Origin: Pelolinea submarina
GTDB lineage: Bacteria > Chloroflexota > Anaerolineae > Anaerolineales > Anaerolineaceae
Direction of reading: 5' to 3'
NCBI RefSeq assembly: GCF_003966975.1
Contig: NZ_AP018437.1
Coordinates: 2,604,001-2,668,000, forward strand
Length of the DNA stretch: 64,000 bases
Shown: in pieces, positions 42,701 through 50,716 of the stretch
Layout: the number at the start of each line of letters is the position of its first letter
Position numbering within the stretch: the stretch's first letter is position 1
Program-made: the position numbers and the translations under genes
Notes under the pieces: model-generated
Told to the model about the DNA's origin: nothing
Seen by the model: only the letters and a program-made list of their open reading frames with translations
Database searches by the model: none

Positions 42701-43807
42701 TTAGATACTCTCCAATCCTTTCATTACATACAACTTCAATTTTAAGATAAATCGAGGAATATGTGCTACTTCTTTCATGCCTTCTGGTCCGCGTGAACGC
42801 TTCTCATTTTTTAATGCCATATAAGCAGTCAAAAATTCGAACCAGCGGACGCGGGTCTGCATCGGATCTTTGACTGCAATACCCAACTTTTTCCCGGCTC
42901 TCGCCCGCGCACTAACATTATAATGGAATGGCAGGCTGCGGGCCTGGCCTTCGCAAATCTCCTCTATCGGTTCAGGCTGCCCCTTTATGGCTCCTGCTTG
43001 TAAGGCTGCCTCAAAGATGGCTGCGCCCGATTCGCTTCGTACAATAATCGCGTTATGTTTGATCGGGTTTTCTTTCATGCGCAGCGACCAGATATCCCCA
43101 ATGGAAATATCCGCCTGGTATGCCGTGTGATCGTGGCAGTGATGGCATTTCTGCTGGCAGAAATAAAACAGGTTTTGGTAATCGGAAAAATAAGAAAACG
43201 GTTTGTGAATCACATCTCCATTATCGAAGCACGCTTCCAGTTCGCCGCGCCAATGGCCCTGCCGGTAGCGATAATCCGTTAGGACTGCACCCGCCGGTTT
43301 GATCTTGTCCACCACCATCTCGGTCAATTCAGGGCGTGAATTATGCCCGCAAAACAACCCAATGGTCAGGATTAACTTCTCGCGGATGCTCTCATCATGT
43401 TCCGCCAGGCGCCGCAGGTTGGTCAAATCGCAGGGTAATGCAACGACAGCCAGGCGGCCTTTGAAAGCGCGAATAAGCGGAAGCGCATCGCGGTTGAAAT
43501 CCACCGCAATATACTTGCTGCCCTGTGCCGTCAGTAATGTCTGACGATCGGCTGCGATGGTAAATTGGGGAACAACATGCCCGTCAATGACTGCCGTACT
43601 GCATACCAGGGCTCCATCGATGCGTTTACTGCGCAGGGCAAAGTCCAGCAGTGCCGTGATTACCCCGCCGGAAGCCGCGTGTTCACGAATCAATTCATCC
43701 CCGGCATAAGCGAAATAGGATTGTCGGAATGTGCCGATATATTGCTGCACTACTTCAGGCCTCCATTGTTTATGGAGGATATTTGTTGCCGCACTGGATG
43801 TTTTCAT
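42701..43807 (-). CDS. coenzyme F420 hydrogenase/dehydrogenase beta-subunit-like protein
   Basis: A 368-residue FrhB-like protein. The N-terminal region YAGDELIREHAASGGVITALLDFAL and the domain around VALPCDLTNLRRL match the family; CQQKCHHCHDHTAYQADISIGDIW is a cysteine-rich segment able to bind an iron-sulfur cluster. In bacterial glycan loci such proteins accompany pyruvyl transferases and are thought to be flavin/Fe-S reductases, not hydrogenase parts. No hydrogenase genes are nearby. No strong ribosome site is visible. Confidence 0.82.
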   Translation of the reverse strand: MKTSSAATNILHKQWRPEVVQQYIGTFRQSYFAYAGDELIREHAASGGVITALLDFALRSKRIDGALVCSTAVIDGHVVPQFTIAADRQTLLTAQGSKYIAVDFNRDALPLIRAFKGRLAVVALPCDLTNLRRLAEHDESIREKLILTIGLFCGHNSRPELTEMVVDKIKPAGAVLTDYRYRQGHWRGELEACFDNGDVIHKPFSYFSDYQNLFYFCQQKCHHCHDHTAYQADISIGDIWSLRMKENPIKHNAIIVRSESGAAIFEAALQAGAIKGQPEPIEEICEGQARSLPFHYNVSARARAGKKLGIAVKDPMQTRVRWFEFLTAYMALKNEKRSRGPEGMKEVAHIPRFILKLKLYVMKGLESI

Positions 43808-43819
43808 AAACAGAAATCT

Positions 43820-44785
43820 TTACTTCTGGTTCAGCTTTTCGATTTTTTCATCCAACCGTTGGACTTTATACTCAACGTTTTCAAGCAGTTTGCGATTTAC
43901 GGAAATCAAATCGGCCAGTAAGCCGAAAACGAACAAGAGGACCCCCAGGATCATTAAAATAGCAACCAGAATTAACGATTGGACATGTCCGGAGCCTGTC
44001 CCCGTAAAAATAGCAAAGTAGAGATAGCGCAACCCCAGGATAACGCCCAAACCGATGGAAATCATCCCCGGAAGGCGGAAAAAGGACAGCGGCTGGTAGG
44101 TCATAAAAATGCGCATGATGGTGTTGGTGGAACGCGCCAGATAGGCCGGAATGCTGTGCACCAGGCGCGATTTGCGCAGAAAATCATTAGTGCGGATGGG
44201 TACCGACACAATCGCCATGCCGCGCTGGCCGGCCTGGATAATAGTCTCCAGGGTATAGGTGTAATCGGAAAAAACGTGCATGCGCATGGCCGCTTCACGG
44301 CTGATAGCGCGAAAACCGCTGGGGGCGTCCTCAATTTCGGTTTGGCTGACTTTTCGCACCAGCCAGGAACCCCAGCGTTGGAATATCTTTTTTAACGGTG
44401 AGAAATGTTTAATTTCGGCGATGGGGCGCGCGCCCACCACAATCTCCGCTTTGCCGTCCAAAATCGGTTGGATTAGCTTCTGAATATCACCGGCATAATA
44501 TTGGTTATCCGCGTCCGTATTGACGATGATATCCGCTCCCAGTTCCACACAGGCTTGAATGCCGGCCATAAAGCCTTTGGCCAGGCCCTGATGGCGGATC
44601 AGGCGCACCACGTGGTCAACTCCCAATTCTTTGGCAACTTCCACGGTGCGGTCGCTGCTGCCGTCGTCGATAATCAGCCACTCTACTTTGGAAATACCGG
44701 GAATTTCACGCGGAAGTTCCTTGAGTGAAACCGGCAATGCATTTTCTTCATTAAAACAGGGAATTTGAATAATTAATTTGGTCAT
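43820..44785 (-). CDS. GT2 family glycosyltransferase (dolichyl-phosphate mannose synthase-like)
   Basis: A 321-residue GT-A enzyme followed by two C-terminal membrane spans (about 230-255 and 265-290). Catalytic-domain features are IQIPCFNEENALP, IIDDGSSDRT, the DXD motif NTDADNQY and DAPSGFRAISREA. It likely transfers a sugar to a polyprenyl phosphate, giving donors for GT-C enzymes such as those encoded nearby. First gene of the minus-strand glycan set; divergent from the flavoprotein gene. Confidence 0.9.
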   Translation of the reverse strand: MTKLIIQIPCFNEENALPVSLKELPREIPGISKVEWLIIDDGSSDRTVEVAKELGVDHVVRLIRHQGLAKGFMAGIQACVELGADIIVNTDADNQYYAGDIQKLIQPILDGKAEIVVGARPIAEIKHFSPLKKIFQRWGSWLVRKVSQTEIEDAPSGFRAISREAAMRMHVFSDYTYTLETIIQAGQRGMAIVSVPIRTNDFLRKSRLVHSIPAYLARSTNTIMRIFMTYQPLSFFRLPGMISIGLGVILGLRYLYFAIFTGTGSGHVQSLILVAILMILGVLLFVFGLLADLISVNRKLLENVEYKVQRLDEKIEKLNQK

Positions 44786-44914
44786 GGGTTCTTTTCTGAT
44801 TGAAGATATCCTTCCTCGCAGGATAATATCTGTCTGTATGTTAAATCAGCTAAGATTTTATCACAAAGAGCCCTTTCATTTTTTTCCGCCCCGCAACATA
44901 CCCGCAATTTCGAT

Positions 44915-44920
44915 TATAGT
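44915..44920 (+). promoter_or_regulatory. -10 element close to the flavoprotein start
   Basis: TATAGT ends 10 bases before the ATG at 44931 and no ribosome site is present, so the message may be leaderless or nearly so. No clear -35 is visible. Confidence 0.35.
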
Positions 44921-44930
44921 TAATCCACTT

Positions 44931-46205
44931 ATGGCAGAAAAACAATTCGCTCAACTAATAGTCGTCGGAGGCGGGCCCGCCGGGTTAATGGCCGCCGGTC
45001 AGGCAGCCGGCCTCGGAGTCGATACGGTTTTATTGGAGAAAATGGAACAGCCCGGCCAGAAATTGCGCATTACCGGAAAAGGCCGCTGCAACCTGACCAA
45101 CGTTTGTTCGCAGGAGGAGTTCATCCAGCACTTCGACCGGCAAGGCCTTTTCCTGCGCCAGGCTTTTGCGCGCTATTTCAGCCAGGATTTGCTGGATTTT
45201 ATGGATTCTCTGCAGGTCAAAACCCAAACTGAACGCGGCGGGCGTGTTTTTCCGGTCGGCGAAGACGCCAGCGACATCACCCAAAAACTTACACATTGGG
45301 CTGCTTCTCAGGGCGTTCGCATCCAATGCCGCACGGCTGTACAGAACTTATTGGTGAAAGACCGGGTATTTCAAGGTGTTACTGCCTCTGATGGAACCGT
45401 AATCTCCGCGCAGGCAGTCATCCTGGCTGCCGGCGGCGCTTCCTTCAGCCACACCGGTTCCAGCGGTGACGGTTTCCGTATGGCCGCCGAAATCGGCCAT
45501 ACCGTCGTGCCCATTCGCCCTGCCCTTGTGCCGCTGAAATCATCCGGTGACGTTTGCCAGCGTCTGCAGGGGTTGACCTTGCACAACGTAGAGGTTCGCG
45601 TACTGCTGGACGGTAAAGTCAAGTTCAAAGACTTCGGTGAAATGCTCTTCACCCACTTCGGTGTTTCCGGCCCGGTCATCCTCAGTATGAGCGGCAAGAT
45701 CGTGGATGCGCTGCGTGAGAAAAAGAAAGTGGAAATATCGATTGACCTGAAACCCGCCTTGGATGAAGCCAAACTGGACGCGCGCCTGCTGCGCGATATG
45801 GATACGCACGGTAAACAGTACTTCCGCACCTTATTGGATGGATTATTACCCCAAAAGATGGTGCCGGTCATGGCCGATTATTGCGGCATCGCGCCGGATA
45901 AACCTTGCCACCAAATTAACGCGCAAGAGCGGGCGCTTTTGCTGCATCAGCTCAAAGACTTTCGCATTGAGATCAAAGGTCATCTGCCGCTGGATGCCGC
46001 CATGGTCACTGCCGGTGGTGTTTCGCTCAAAGAAGTGGATCCACGTACAATGCAATCGCGCCTGGTTGAGGGCGTCTATTTTGCCGGCGAAGTTTTAGAT
46101 CTGGCCGCCGATACCGGCGGGTATAACCTGCAGGCGGCTTTTTCCACCGGCTGGCTGGCGGGTAACGCCGCGGCTCAATGGCTGATGGCTTTATCGACTC
46201 CTTGA
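44931..46205 (+). CDS. HI0933-like FAD-dependent oxidoreductase
   Basis: A 424-residue flavoprotein of the HI0933/YhiN family. The FAD-binding N terminus is LIVVGGGPAGLMAAGQAA with the acidic LLEKMEQPGQKLRITGKGRCNLTN, a hallmark; GGASFSHTGSSGDGFRMA and the C-terminal GVYFAGEVLDLAADTGGYNLQAAFSTG are also present. Function is unknown in bacteria. The frame is open to 44778, but the upstream 51 codons are poor and ATG 44931 begins the domain directly. The 3' end overlaps the convergent TetR gene by 31 bases. Confidence 0.88.
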   Translation: MAEKQFAQLIVVGGGPAGLMAAGQAAGLGVDTVLLEKMEQPGQKLRITGKGRCNLTNVCSQEEFIQHFDRQGLFLRQAFARYFSQDLLDFMDSLQVKTQTERGGRVFPVGEDASDITQKLTHWAASQGVRIQCRTAVQNLLVKDRVFQGVTASDGTVISAQAVILAAGGASFSHTGSSGDGFRMAAEIGHTVVPIRPALVPLKSSGDVCQRLQGLTLHNVEVRVLLDGKVKFKDFGEMLFTHFGVSGPVILSMSGKIVDALREKKKVEISIDLKPALDEAKLDARLLRDMDTHGKQYFRTLLDGLLPQKMVPVMADYCGIAPDKPCHQINAQERALLLHQLKDFRIEIKGHLPLDAAMVTAGGVSLKEVDPRTMQSRLVEGVYFAGEVLDLAADTGGYNLQAAFSTGWLAGNAAAQWLMALSTP

Positions 46206-46771
46206 TGGAGCGTTAATTCCAGCATAGCCGCCATCTCCTCCGGCGTATATTCATTTGGAGTCTCCAACCACCAGACCAGGAGCCGGAATAACGCGCCGGT
46301 CAGGATTTGGGCAAACACCTCCGGCGGCAGTTTGCCGCAATCATAGATTCCATAGCGTTGATTATCCTGAATGAAATCAGCGGCCAGATAGTCCTGAACT
46401 CGCTTGGTGAGTAAAGAAGACCCCTGCCCTCCCAACATAATCAGGTATAAATCCCGATTCTCTTGAGCGTGACGGAAGATGTTGATATAACTAAAATACT
46501 CCGGGCGTTCAGGCATTTTCCCGGCCGCGTCATTAATAGCGTTCTCAGTGGCCCGGCTGAATCCCTCCTCGATAATATTCCATACAATATCTTCTTTGCT
46601 GCGAAAATAGATATAGAACGTTCCGCGGCCGAGGTCTGCCCGATCTGTTATCTCCTGGATAGAGATCGCATCGTACCCTTTTTCCAACAGCAAAGCTAAA
46701 GCGGCCTGTTTCAATTGCGCGATGGTCCGCATCCGCCGCCGTTGATGCCTGTTTTTTTCATTTTCATCCAT
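46175..46771 (-). CDS. TetR family transcriptional regulator
   Basis: A 198-residue repressor. The helix-turn-helix is at about residues 15-60: TIAQLKQAALALLLEKGYDAISIQEITDRADLGRGTFYIYFRSKEDI. The C-terminal ligand-binding domain is all-helical. It is divergent from an alpha/beta hydrolase gene 135 bases away, which it probably controls, with candidate operator half-sites between the two genes (TGAACAGGTGAACA near its own start and a palindrome at 46878). Confidence 0.92.
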   Translation of the reverse strand: MDENEKNRHQRRRMRTIAQLKQAALALLLEKGYDAISIQEITDRADLGRGTFYIYFRSKEDIVWNIIEEGFSRATENAINDAAGKMPERPEYFSYINIFRHAQENRDLYLIMLGGQGSSLLTKRVQDYLAADFIQDNQRYGIYDCGKLPPEVFAQILTGALFRLLVWWLETPNEYTPEEMAAMLELTLHQGVDKAISH

Positions 46772-46877
46772 AATTGTTCACCTGTTCAAAAATGACGCTG
46801 TCTGGAAATTCGCATTGAAATTCTCTTGACTGGCGCTCCTTCTTATTTTACCCTATTTATGACAGTGTGTTCAATTA

Positions 46878-46895
46878 TTACATCATGTGCTGTAA
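46878..46895. promoter_or_regulatory. imperfect palindrome, candidate TetR operator
   Basis: TTACATCATGTGCTGTAA matches its reverse complement at 14 of 18 positions and lies just upstream of the hydrolase ribosome site, between the TetR gene and the hydrolase gene. Confidence 0.4.
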
Positions 46896-46906
46896 AAGGA
46901 GAAAAT

Positions 46907-48142
46907 ATGAGCAAAAAATATTTAGGCGCTGCCCGCTCTCCCGATGGGTTGGGCATTTTTAAAGATCACGAGACGGACTGGGTTTTGAAAAGAACCTGGG
47001 AACAAATGAGTGAAAAAGCAGCTGAAACCGGAGAACTGCTCTTCGCTGCCCATCAGATTGAAGAGACGGATGGAGAAAGCTGGATTAGCGTTTGGGCGAA
47101 CCTGGGTGACCGTATTCTTTCCCATGCGCAGGAAGCGCTGGACGCCGGGCATTCTGTCAGCGCACGTGAGGCTTTTCTGCGCGCCAGCAACTATTACCGC
47201 ACCGCGGAATACGGCTGCCCGCCTCAGCATCCCCGCTTCCATGAATTATGGTCAAAGAGCGTCGCGGCTTTCCAGGCAGCCTGTCCGCTCTTTGACCCGC
47301 CTATCCAAATTCTGAACATTCCCTTCGATAAATGGAATCTGCCGGGCTATTTCTGGCAGCCGAAAAACGATGGCCGCAAGCGGCCAACCTTCATCAGCCT
47401 GGGTGGAAATGATTCATCGGGGGAGGAGATTTTCATCACCACCGGGTTCGGGGCAGTCCGGCGAGGGTATAACTATTTCACTTTTGAATACCCCGGCCAT
47501 AGAGGCGCCGTACATTTGGATAATAACTGCGTCAAACGCTACGACTACGAAGTGCCGGTAAAAGCTTCTCTGGATTTCCTGGAAACCCTGCCGGGGGTGG
47601 ATGATCGAATCGCGTTGGGCGGCTTCAGTTACGGCGGCTATGTCGCTTCGCGAGTGGCCTGCTTCGAGAAGCGCATCAAAGCCGTTCTGCCGGACACGCC
47701 CATCGTAGATATGCCCACCCTGGTACTGAGTGGATTCCTGGGGCCTTTGATTAAAGGGTTGAGTCCGGACATTCTTGATCGGGTAGTTGCCCGCCGGCTG
47801 CGCAAATCACCGCTCACCAAAGCCCTGTTGGATTATTCCGCCTGGACGTGGGGAGCCAAGAGCCTGTCGGAAGAATTTGCACTGGATTCATTCCGTAATC
47901 ATGTAATCCGGGATGAAATAAAAGCCATTGACTGCCCTGCGCTTGCGTTGGTTGGCAAAGATGAAGGAGAAGAGATGGTTAAACAGGCGCATTTCTTCTA
48001 CGATAATATTTCATCAACAAATAAACATATACACACATTTACCCGGGAGCGGGATGGTTCAAATGACCACTGTCAGATGGACAATTTCTCCCGCGCCCAC
48101 CAAGTTGCTTTTGATTGGTTGGATGATATCTTTCCCCGATAA
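46907..48142 (+). CDS. alpha/beta hydrolase (FrsA/DUF1100-like)
   Basis: A 411-residue hydrolase: a helical N-terminal cap (about 1-130) precedes the alpha/beta domain with the nucleophile elbow GGFSYGGYVASRVA (Ser), an acid in LVGKDEGEE and a His in SNDHCQMDNFSRAH near the end. The cap-plus-hydrolase layout resembles enzymes that open C-C, ester or dienelactone bonds, including 2,6-dihydroxypseudooxynicotine hydrolase-like proteins. The frame extends to 46826, but ATG 46907 with AAAGGAG is the true start. A perfect terminator follows. Confidence 0.85.
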   Translation: MSKKYLGAARSPDGLGIFKDHETDWVLKRTWEQMSEKAAETGELLFAAHQIEETDGESWISVWANLGDRILSHAQEALDAGHSVSAREAFLRASNYYRTAEYGCPPQHPRFHELWSKSVAAFQAACPLFDPPIQILNIPFDKWNLPGYFWQPKNDGRKRPTFISLGGNDSSGEEIFITTGFGAVRRGYNYFTFEYPGHRGAVHLDNNCVKRYDYEVPVKASLDFLETLPGVDDRIALGGFSYGGYVASRVACFEKRIKAVLPDTPIVDMPTLVLSGFLGPLIKGLSPDILDRVVARRLRKSPLTKALLDYSAWTWGAKSLSEEFALDSFRNHVIRDEIKAIDCPALALVGKDEGEEMVKQAHFFYDNISSTNKHIHTFTRERDGSNDHCQMDNFSRAHQVAFDWLDDIFPR

Positions 48143-48156
48143 ATCGGTTTAACCAC

Positions 48157-48187
48157 AACACCTCTCATTCAATCAATGAGAGGTGTT
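48157..48187. terminator. perfect 13-bp hairpin terminator
   Basis: AACACCTCTCATT and AATGAGAGGTGTT pair perfectly around a 5-base loop, between the stops of the hydrolase gene and the convergent 178-residue protein gene, and can serve both. Confidence 0.85.
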
Positions 48188-48209
48188 ATGTTTCTATAGG
48201 AAAATAAGG

Positions 48210-48746
48210 TTAAAAAATCTGCTCGCCGCAATGGGGGCAAACAATATGGAGGTTTACGTTGCCGGTGGTCGTCAGGGTCGTAGACATATTTAATGTAACT
48301 GTGGTTGAGCCGCCAGAGGGGGTATCACCGCCGGAACTGTCATCGTCATCATCCTGAGTTGTCTCCGGGTCAATTTTGAAAGTGGAAACAAATTGACTGT
48401 GGGTTCCATTGAAACGGACGCTGCTGCTTTTATATTCCCACAACAACCAGGTATTGGTCCACCACATGGAGGGTAATTCAGGTTCATTCAAATTGTAAAA
48501 ATCGACGATAAACATATCGATATGTGAAGGAACGTTATCCAGTAAACCAGACGGATCCGCGTGTTGATCCCACATTTTCCCGTCGTCCATTGCCGGACTG
48601 ATTACATGCACCAAAGGGGTGTGCCCGCGATCACGCCAGGTATCACCGAATTCCATAACTTCTTCCAAAGGCTTATTGCCAATGATGATGTGTAGATTAT
48701 TTTTAACCCATGTTAATCCGCCAGGGACATCGTAATAACTTGACAT
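48210..48746 (-). CDS. uncharacterised protein with acidic linker and C-terminal zinc-binding CxxC
   Basis: A 178-residue protein not matched to a known family. Residues 1-125 look globular, rich in aromatic residues (PSMWWTNTWLLWEYKSSSV). A low-complexity linker follows (TQDDDDDSSGGDTPSGGST), then a Thr-rich stretch and a terminal VCPHCGEQIF. There is no signal peptide. AAAGGAG precedes the ATG. The tail CPHCG with only one CxxC suggests zinc sharing in a dimer or a sorting/docking tag. Strong hairpins flank the gene on both sides, so it is transcribed alone. Confidence 0.72.
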   Translation of the reverse strand: MSSYYDVPGGLTWVKNNLHIIIGNKPLEEVMEFGDTWRDRGHTPLVHVISPAMDDGKMWDQHADPSGLLDNVPSHIDMFIVDFYNLNEPELPSMWWTNTWLLWEYKSSSVRFNGTHSQFVSTFKIDPETTQDDDDDSSGGDTPSGGSTTVTLNMSTTLTTTGNVNLHIVCPHCGEQIF

Positions 48747-48811
48747 GTCTCAACTCCTTTTGCTGTGATTTGACCTCAGCAGCGCTAAATGATTTCTTCT
48801 GTTATTAATGC

Positions 48812-48838
48812 AATAATCATGCCAGAGGCATGATTATT
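48812..48838. terminator. perfect 12-bp hairpin
   Basis: AATAATCATGCC and GGCATGATTATT with a 3-base loop, downstream of the lipoprotein gene (minus strand), followed there by AATGCATTAATAACAG. A likely terminator, though without a strong U-run. Confidence 0.65.
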
Positions 48839-48869
48839 AACGTAAAGAAATTACATTAAAGCTCTTGAG

Positions 48870-50405
48870 TTAATTTACCAAGTCGAAATATTGCAGGTCG
48901 GTTTGAAAATCGGAATAAGATTCGGGGTTATAGCTGCCCTCCTGCCAGATTAGCTTGTCTCCATGCAATTCGACAATCGGGCGGATTGCTACCAGGCCAA
49001 GTTCGCTGCGGAAGATGGACTTTGTTCGCCTAAACACCTCCTGACCCTCACCGCGATAGGCTTCAATCAACCATCGGCCTGCTTCTTCGCGCGAAAGGTA
49101 AACATCATCCGCATCCTCCCCAAAGGCCATACCGCCAACATAGACCGACTTGGTATAAAAGGCATCGCCGGCAAGTGCCACCGGTACGCTGACCAGCTTG
49201 TCAGTGTAATACCCCACCCGATATTCGGCATCGGACGCATCGCTGAAAAAAGCATAAGCTACCACTGTGCGCGCGCTTTCCGTTAAAGCTACGTCTAACA
49301 GGCGGCAGCTCTTCCCATTTTCATTGGCAATAATGACAGGGAACAAATCCTTGTTAATTTCGGTGGTACCCAGAACCGTACCATCGCTTCTCTTCAACTC
49401 ACCGGTTTCAGTGTCAAAAAATCCCAGCCGAATATTGGTGTCTCCTGCATTGGGATTGGAATACATCACCAACCGGAATAAATTGCTGTCCGTTGTATCC
49501 ATCACTTTCAGGTAATACTGCATTCCCCCTGAAACGATTTCCACAGGCTCGCTCCAGTCCTGCCCATCCGTACTCACGGAATAAGACCAGGATGATTCCT
49601 CCTGGCGGCCGGTGCGAAAGAAAAGCCACAATTTTCCGGATTTTTGCAGCAGTTGGGCATAAGTTGTGGTCTTGCCTGCTTCAATTACGATAGGCTCTTC
49701 AAACTCTTCGATGTTCTCCGGTTTGGTAGAGATGCGCACGTACATTTTGGAAGTTTTGATATGCCCGCCTGAATACGCGGCGATGATGCGGCCGTCCGGC
49801 AGTACATCCACCGCGACCCCATTGTGATCGTCGGCAGAACTATTCTTATATAAACGCGTTTTTACAATTTGGCCGCTTTCGTTGTCAATGCTGGCCACCC
49901 CCGAAAAACCTTCACTATCGGTATAGCCGATATAGGTTTTGTTCCTCAAATGATCATAGTGGCTGGCGATTGGATAGGTCCACCAGGAATAGATACAGTC
50001 TTCCAGGTTGTAAGCATGCTGCTCCAACACCAGCTTATCCGCAGCATAACTGTAGGCTGCGTATTCGCTATAGGCTTGCCATTCTTCTTTCATATAGGCC
50101 CGCACCCGCCACCGGTGTGCGGACAGGTTCATCGTGGCAGTCGGAGAAAACCGGCACACACCCGCCTCACAGGCTTTATCGGAATCCAGGGCTTTATTGA
50201 AGATGCGCGTCTCTTCATCCCAAACTTCAATTTGATATTGAGTCGCACCCGGCAGCTCTTCCCATCGATAAACAGGGGTGCTGTCATAAATTTCTCCGGA
50301 TGGAGAGAGCAAAACGGGAATAGAACCGGTATCCGGGCTGTTCGTTTCACATGCGGTAAAAAAAAGAATTCCAACTAGACAAAGAATTGCTAAGTAGTGT
50401 TTCAA
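48870..50405 (-). CDS. lipoprotein with Fn3-like domain and sialidase/BNR-type propeller
   Basis: A 511-residue exported lipoprotein. The signal ILCLVGILFFTAC gives a lipidated Cys at about residue 19. Residues 30-120 read like an Ig/Fn3-like domain used to parse glycans or attributes (PVYRWEELPGATQYQIEVWDEE). From about 140 the protein has repeated beta-strand blocks, including SVSTDGQDWSEPVEI, an Asp-box-like motif of sialidase-type propellers. No clear sialidase catalytic Arg triad was identified, so enzymatic function is doubtful; carbohydrate binding is plausible. Start is TTG with GGAG nine bases upstream. Confidence 0.75.
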   Translation of the reverse strand: MKHYLAILCLVGILFFTACETNSPDTGSIPVLLSPSGEIYDSTPVYRWEELPGATQYQIEVWDEETRIFNKALDSDKACEAGVCRFSPTATMNLSAHRWRVRAYMKEEWQAYSEYAAYSYAADKLVLEQHAYNLEDCIYSWWTYPIASHYDHLRNKTYIGYTDSEGFSGVASIDNESGQIVKTRLYKNSSADDHNGVAVDVLPDGRIIAAYSGGHIKTSKMYVRISTKPENIEEFEEPIVIEAGKTTTYAQLLQKSGKLWLFFRTGRQEESSWSYSVSTDGQDWSEPVEIVSGGMQYYLKVMDTTDSNLFRLVMYSNPNAGDTNIRLGFFDTETGELKRSDGTVLGTTEINKDLFPVIIANENGKSCRLLDVALTESARTVVAYAFFSDASDAEYRVGYYTDKLVSVPVALAGDAFYTKSVYVGGMAFGEDADDVYLSREEAGRWLIEAYRGEGQEVFRRTKSIFRSELGLVAIRPIVELHGDKLIWQEGSYNPESYSDFQTDLQYFDLVN

Positions 50406-50716
50406 TTTAATTTTCTCCGATCAACAAACCAGCTTTTCTTCCGGACAAGATTAACAATAATAAAAAATTATAGCATTTCCCAAGGTTGTGCCTCTCCCTG
50501 ATCGCTGATTTCCATTAAAACCTTGCCTTTTTTTATGAAGTGCGTAAAAATAAAGAGTGATTGATTTTAATAATTTAACCCAATTGATTGGCTGCGAAGA
50601 ACAGACAATTTAGATTCTCAATAAAAAATTACATAAAAATTACAAGTCAGCGCCAAAGGACAATTTAGAATTGTAGCCGTTTGTTTACTGGTTATAATTA
50701 TTAGTAACTAGAGGGA
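50406..50716. other. AT-rich intergenic region with an 11-bp direct repeat
   Basis: No gene is supported here. GACAATTTAGA occurs twice (50604-50614 and 50659-50669), 55 bases apart, upstream of the GT-C gene promoter; both are on the same face of the helix, so they could be a paired activator site. Confidence 0.5.
50671..50698 (+). promoter_or_regulatory. promoter of the GT-C gene
   Basis: A consensus -10 TATAAT (50693-50698) with a partial -35 TTGTAG (50671-50676) and 16-base spacing. The start point would be near 50705, giving a very short leader before the GTG at 50717. Confidence 0.55.

Noticed and set aside
42701..43807. Reading the FrhB-like gene as evidence of an F420-reducing hydrogenase
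   Set aside because: No hydrogenase subunits are nearby and the gene is paired with a pyruvyl transferase, as in polysaccharide loci.
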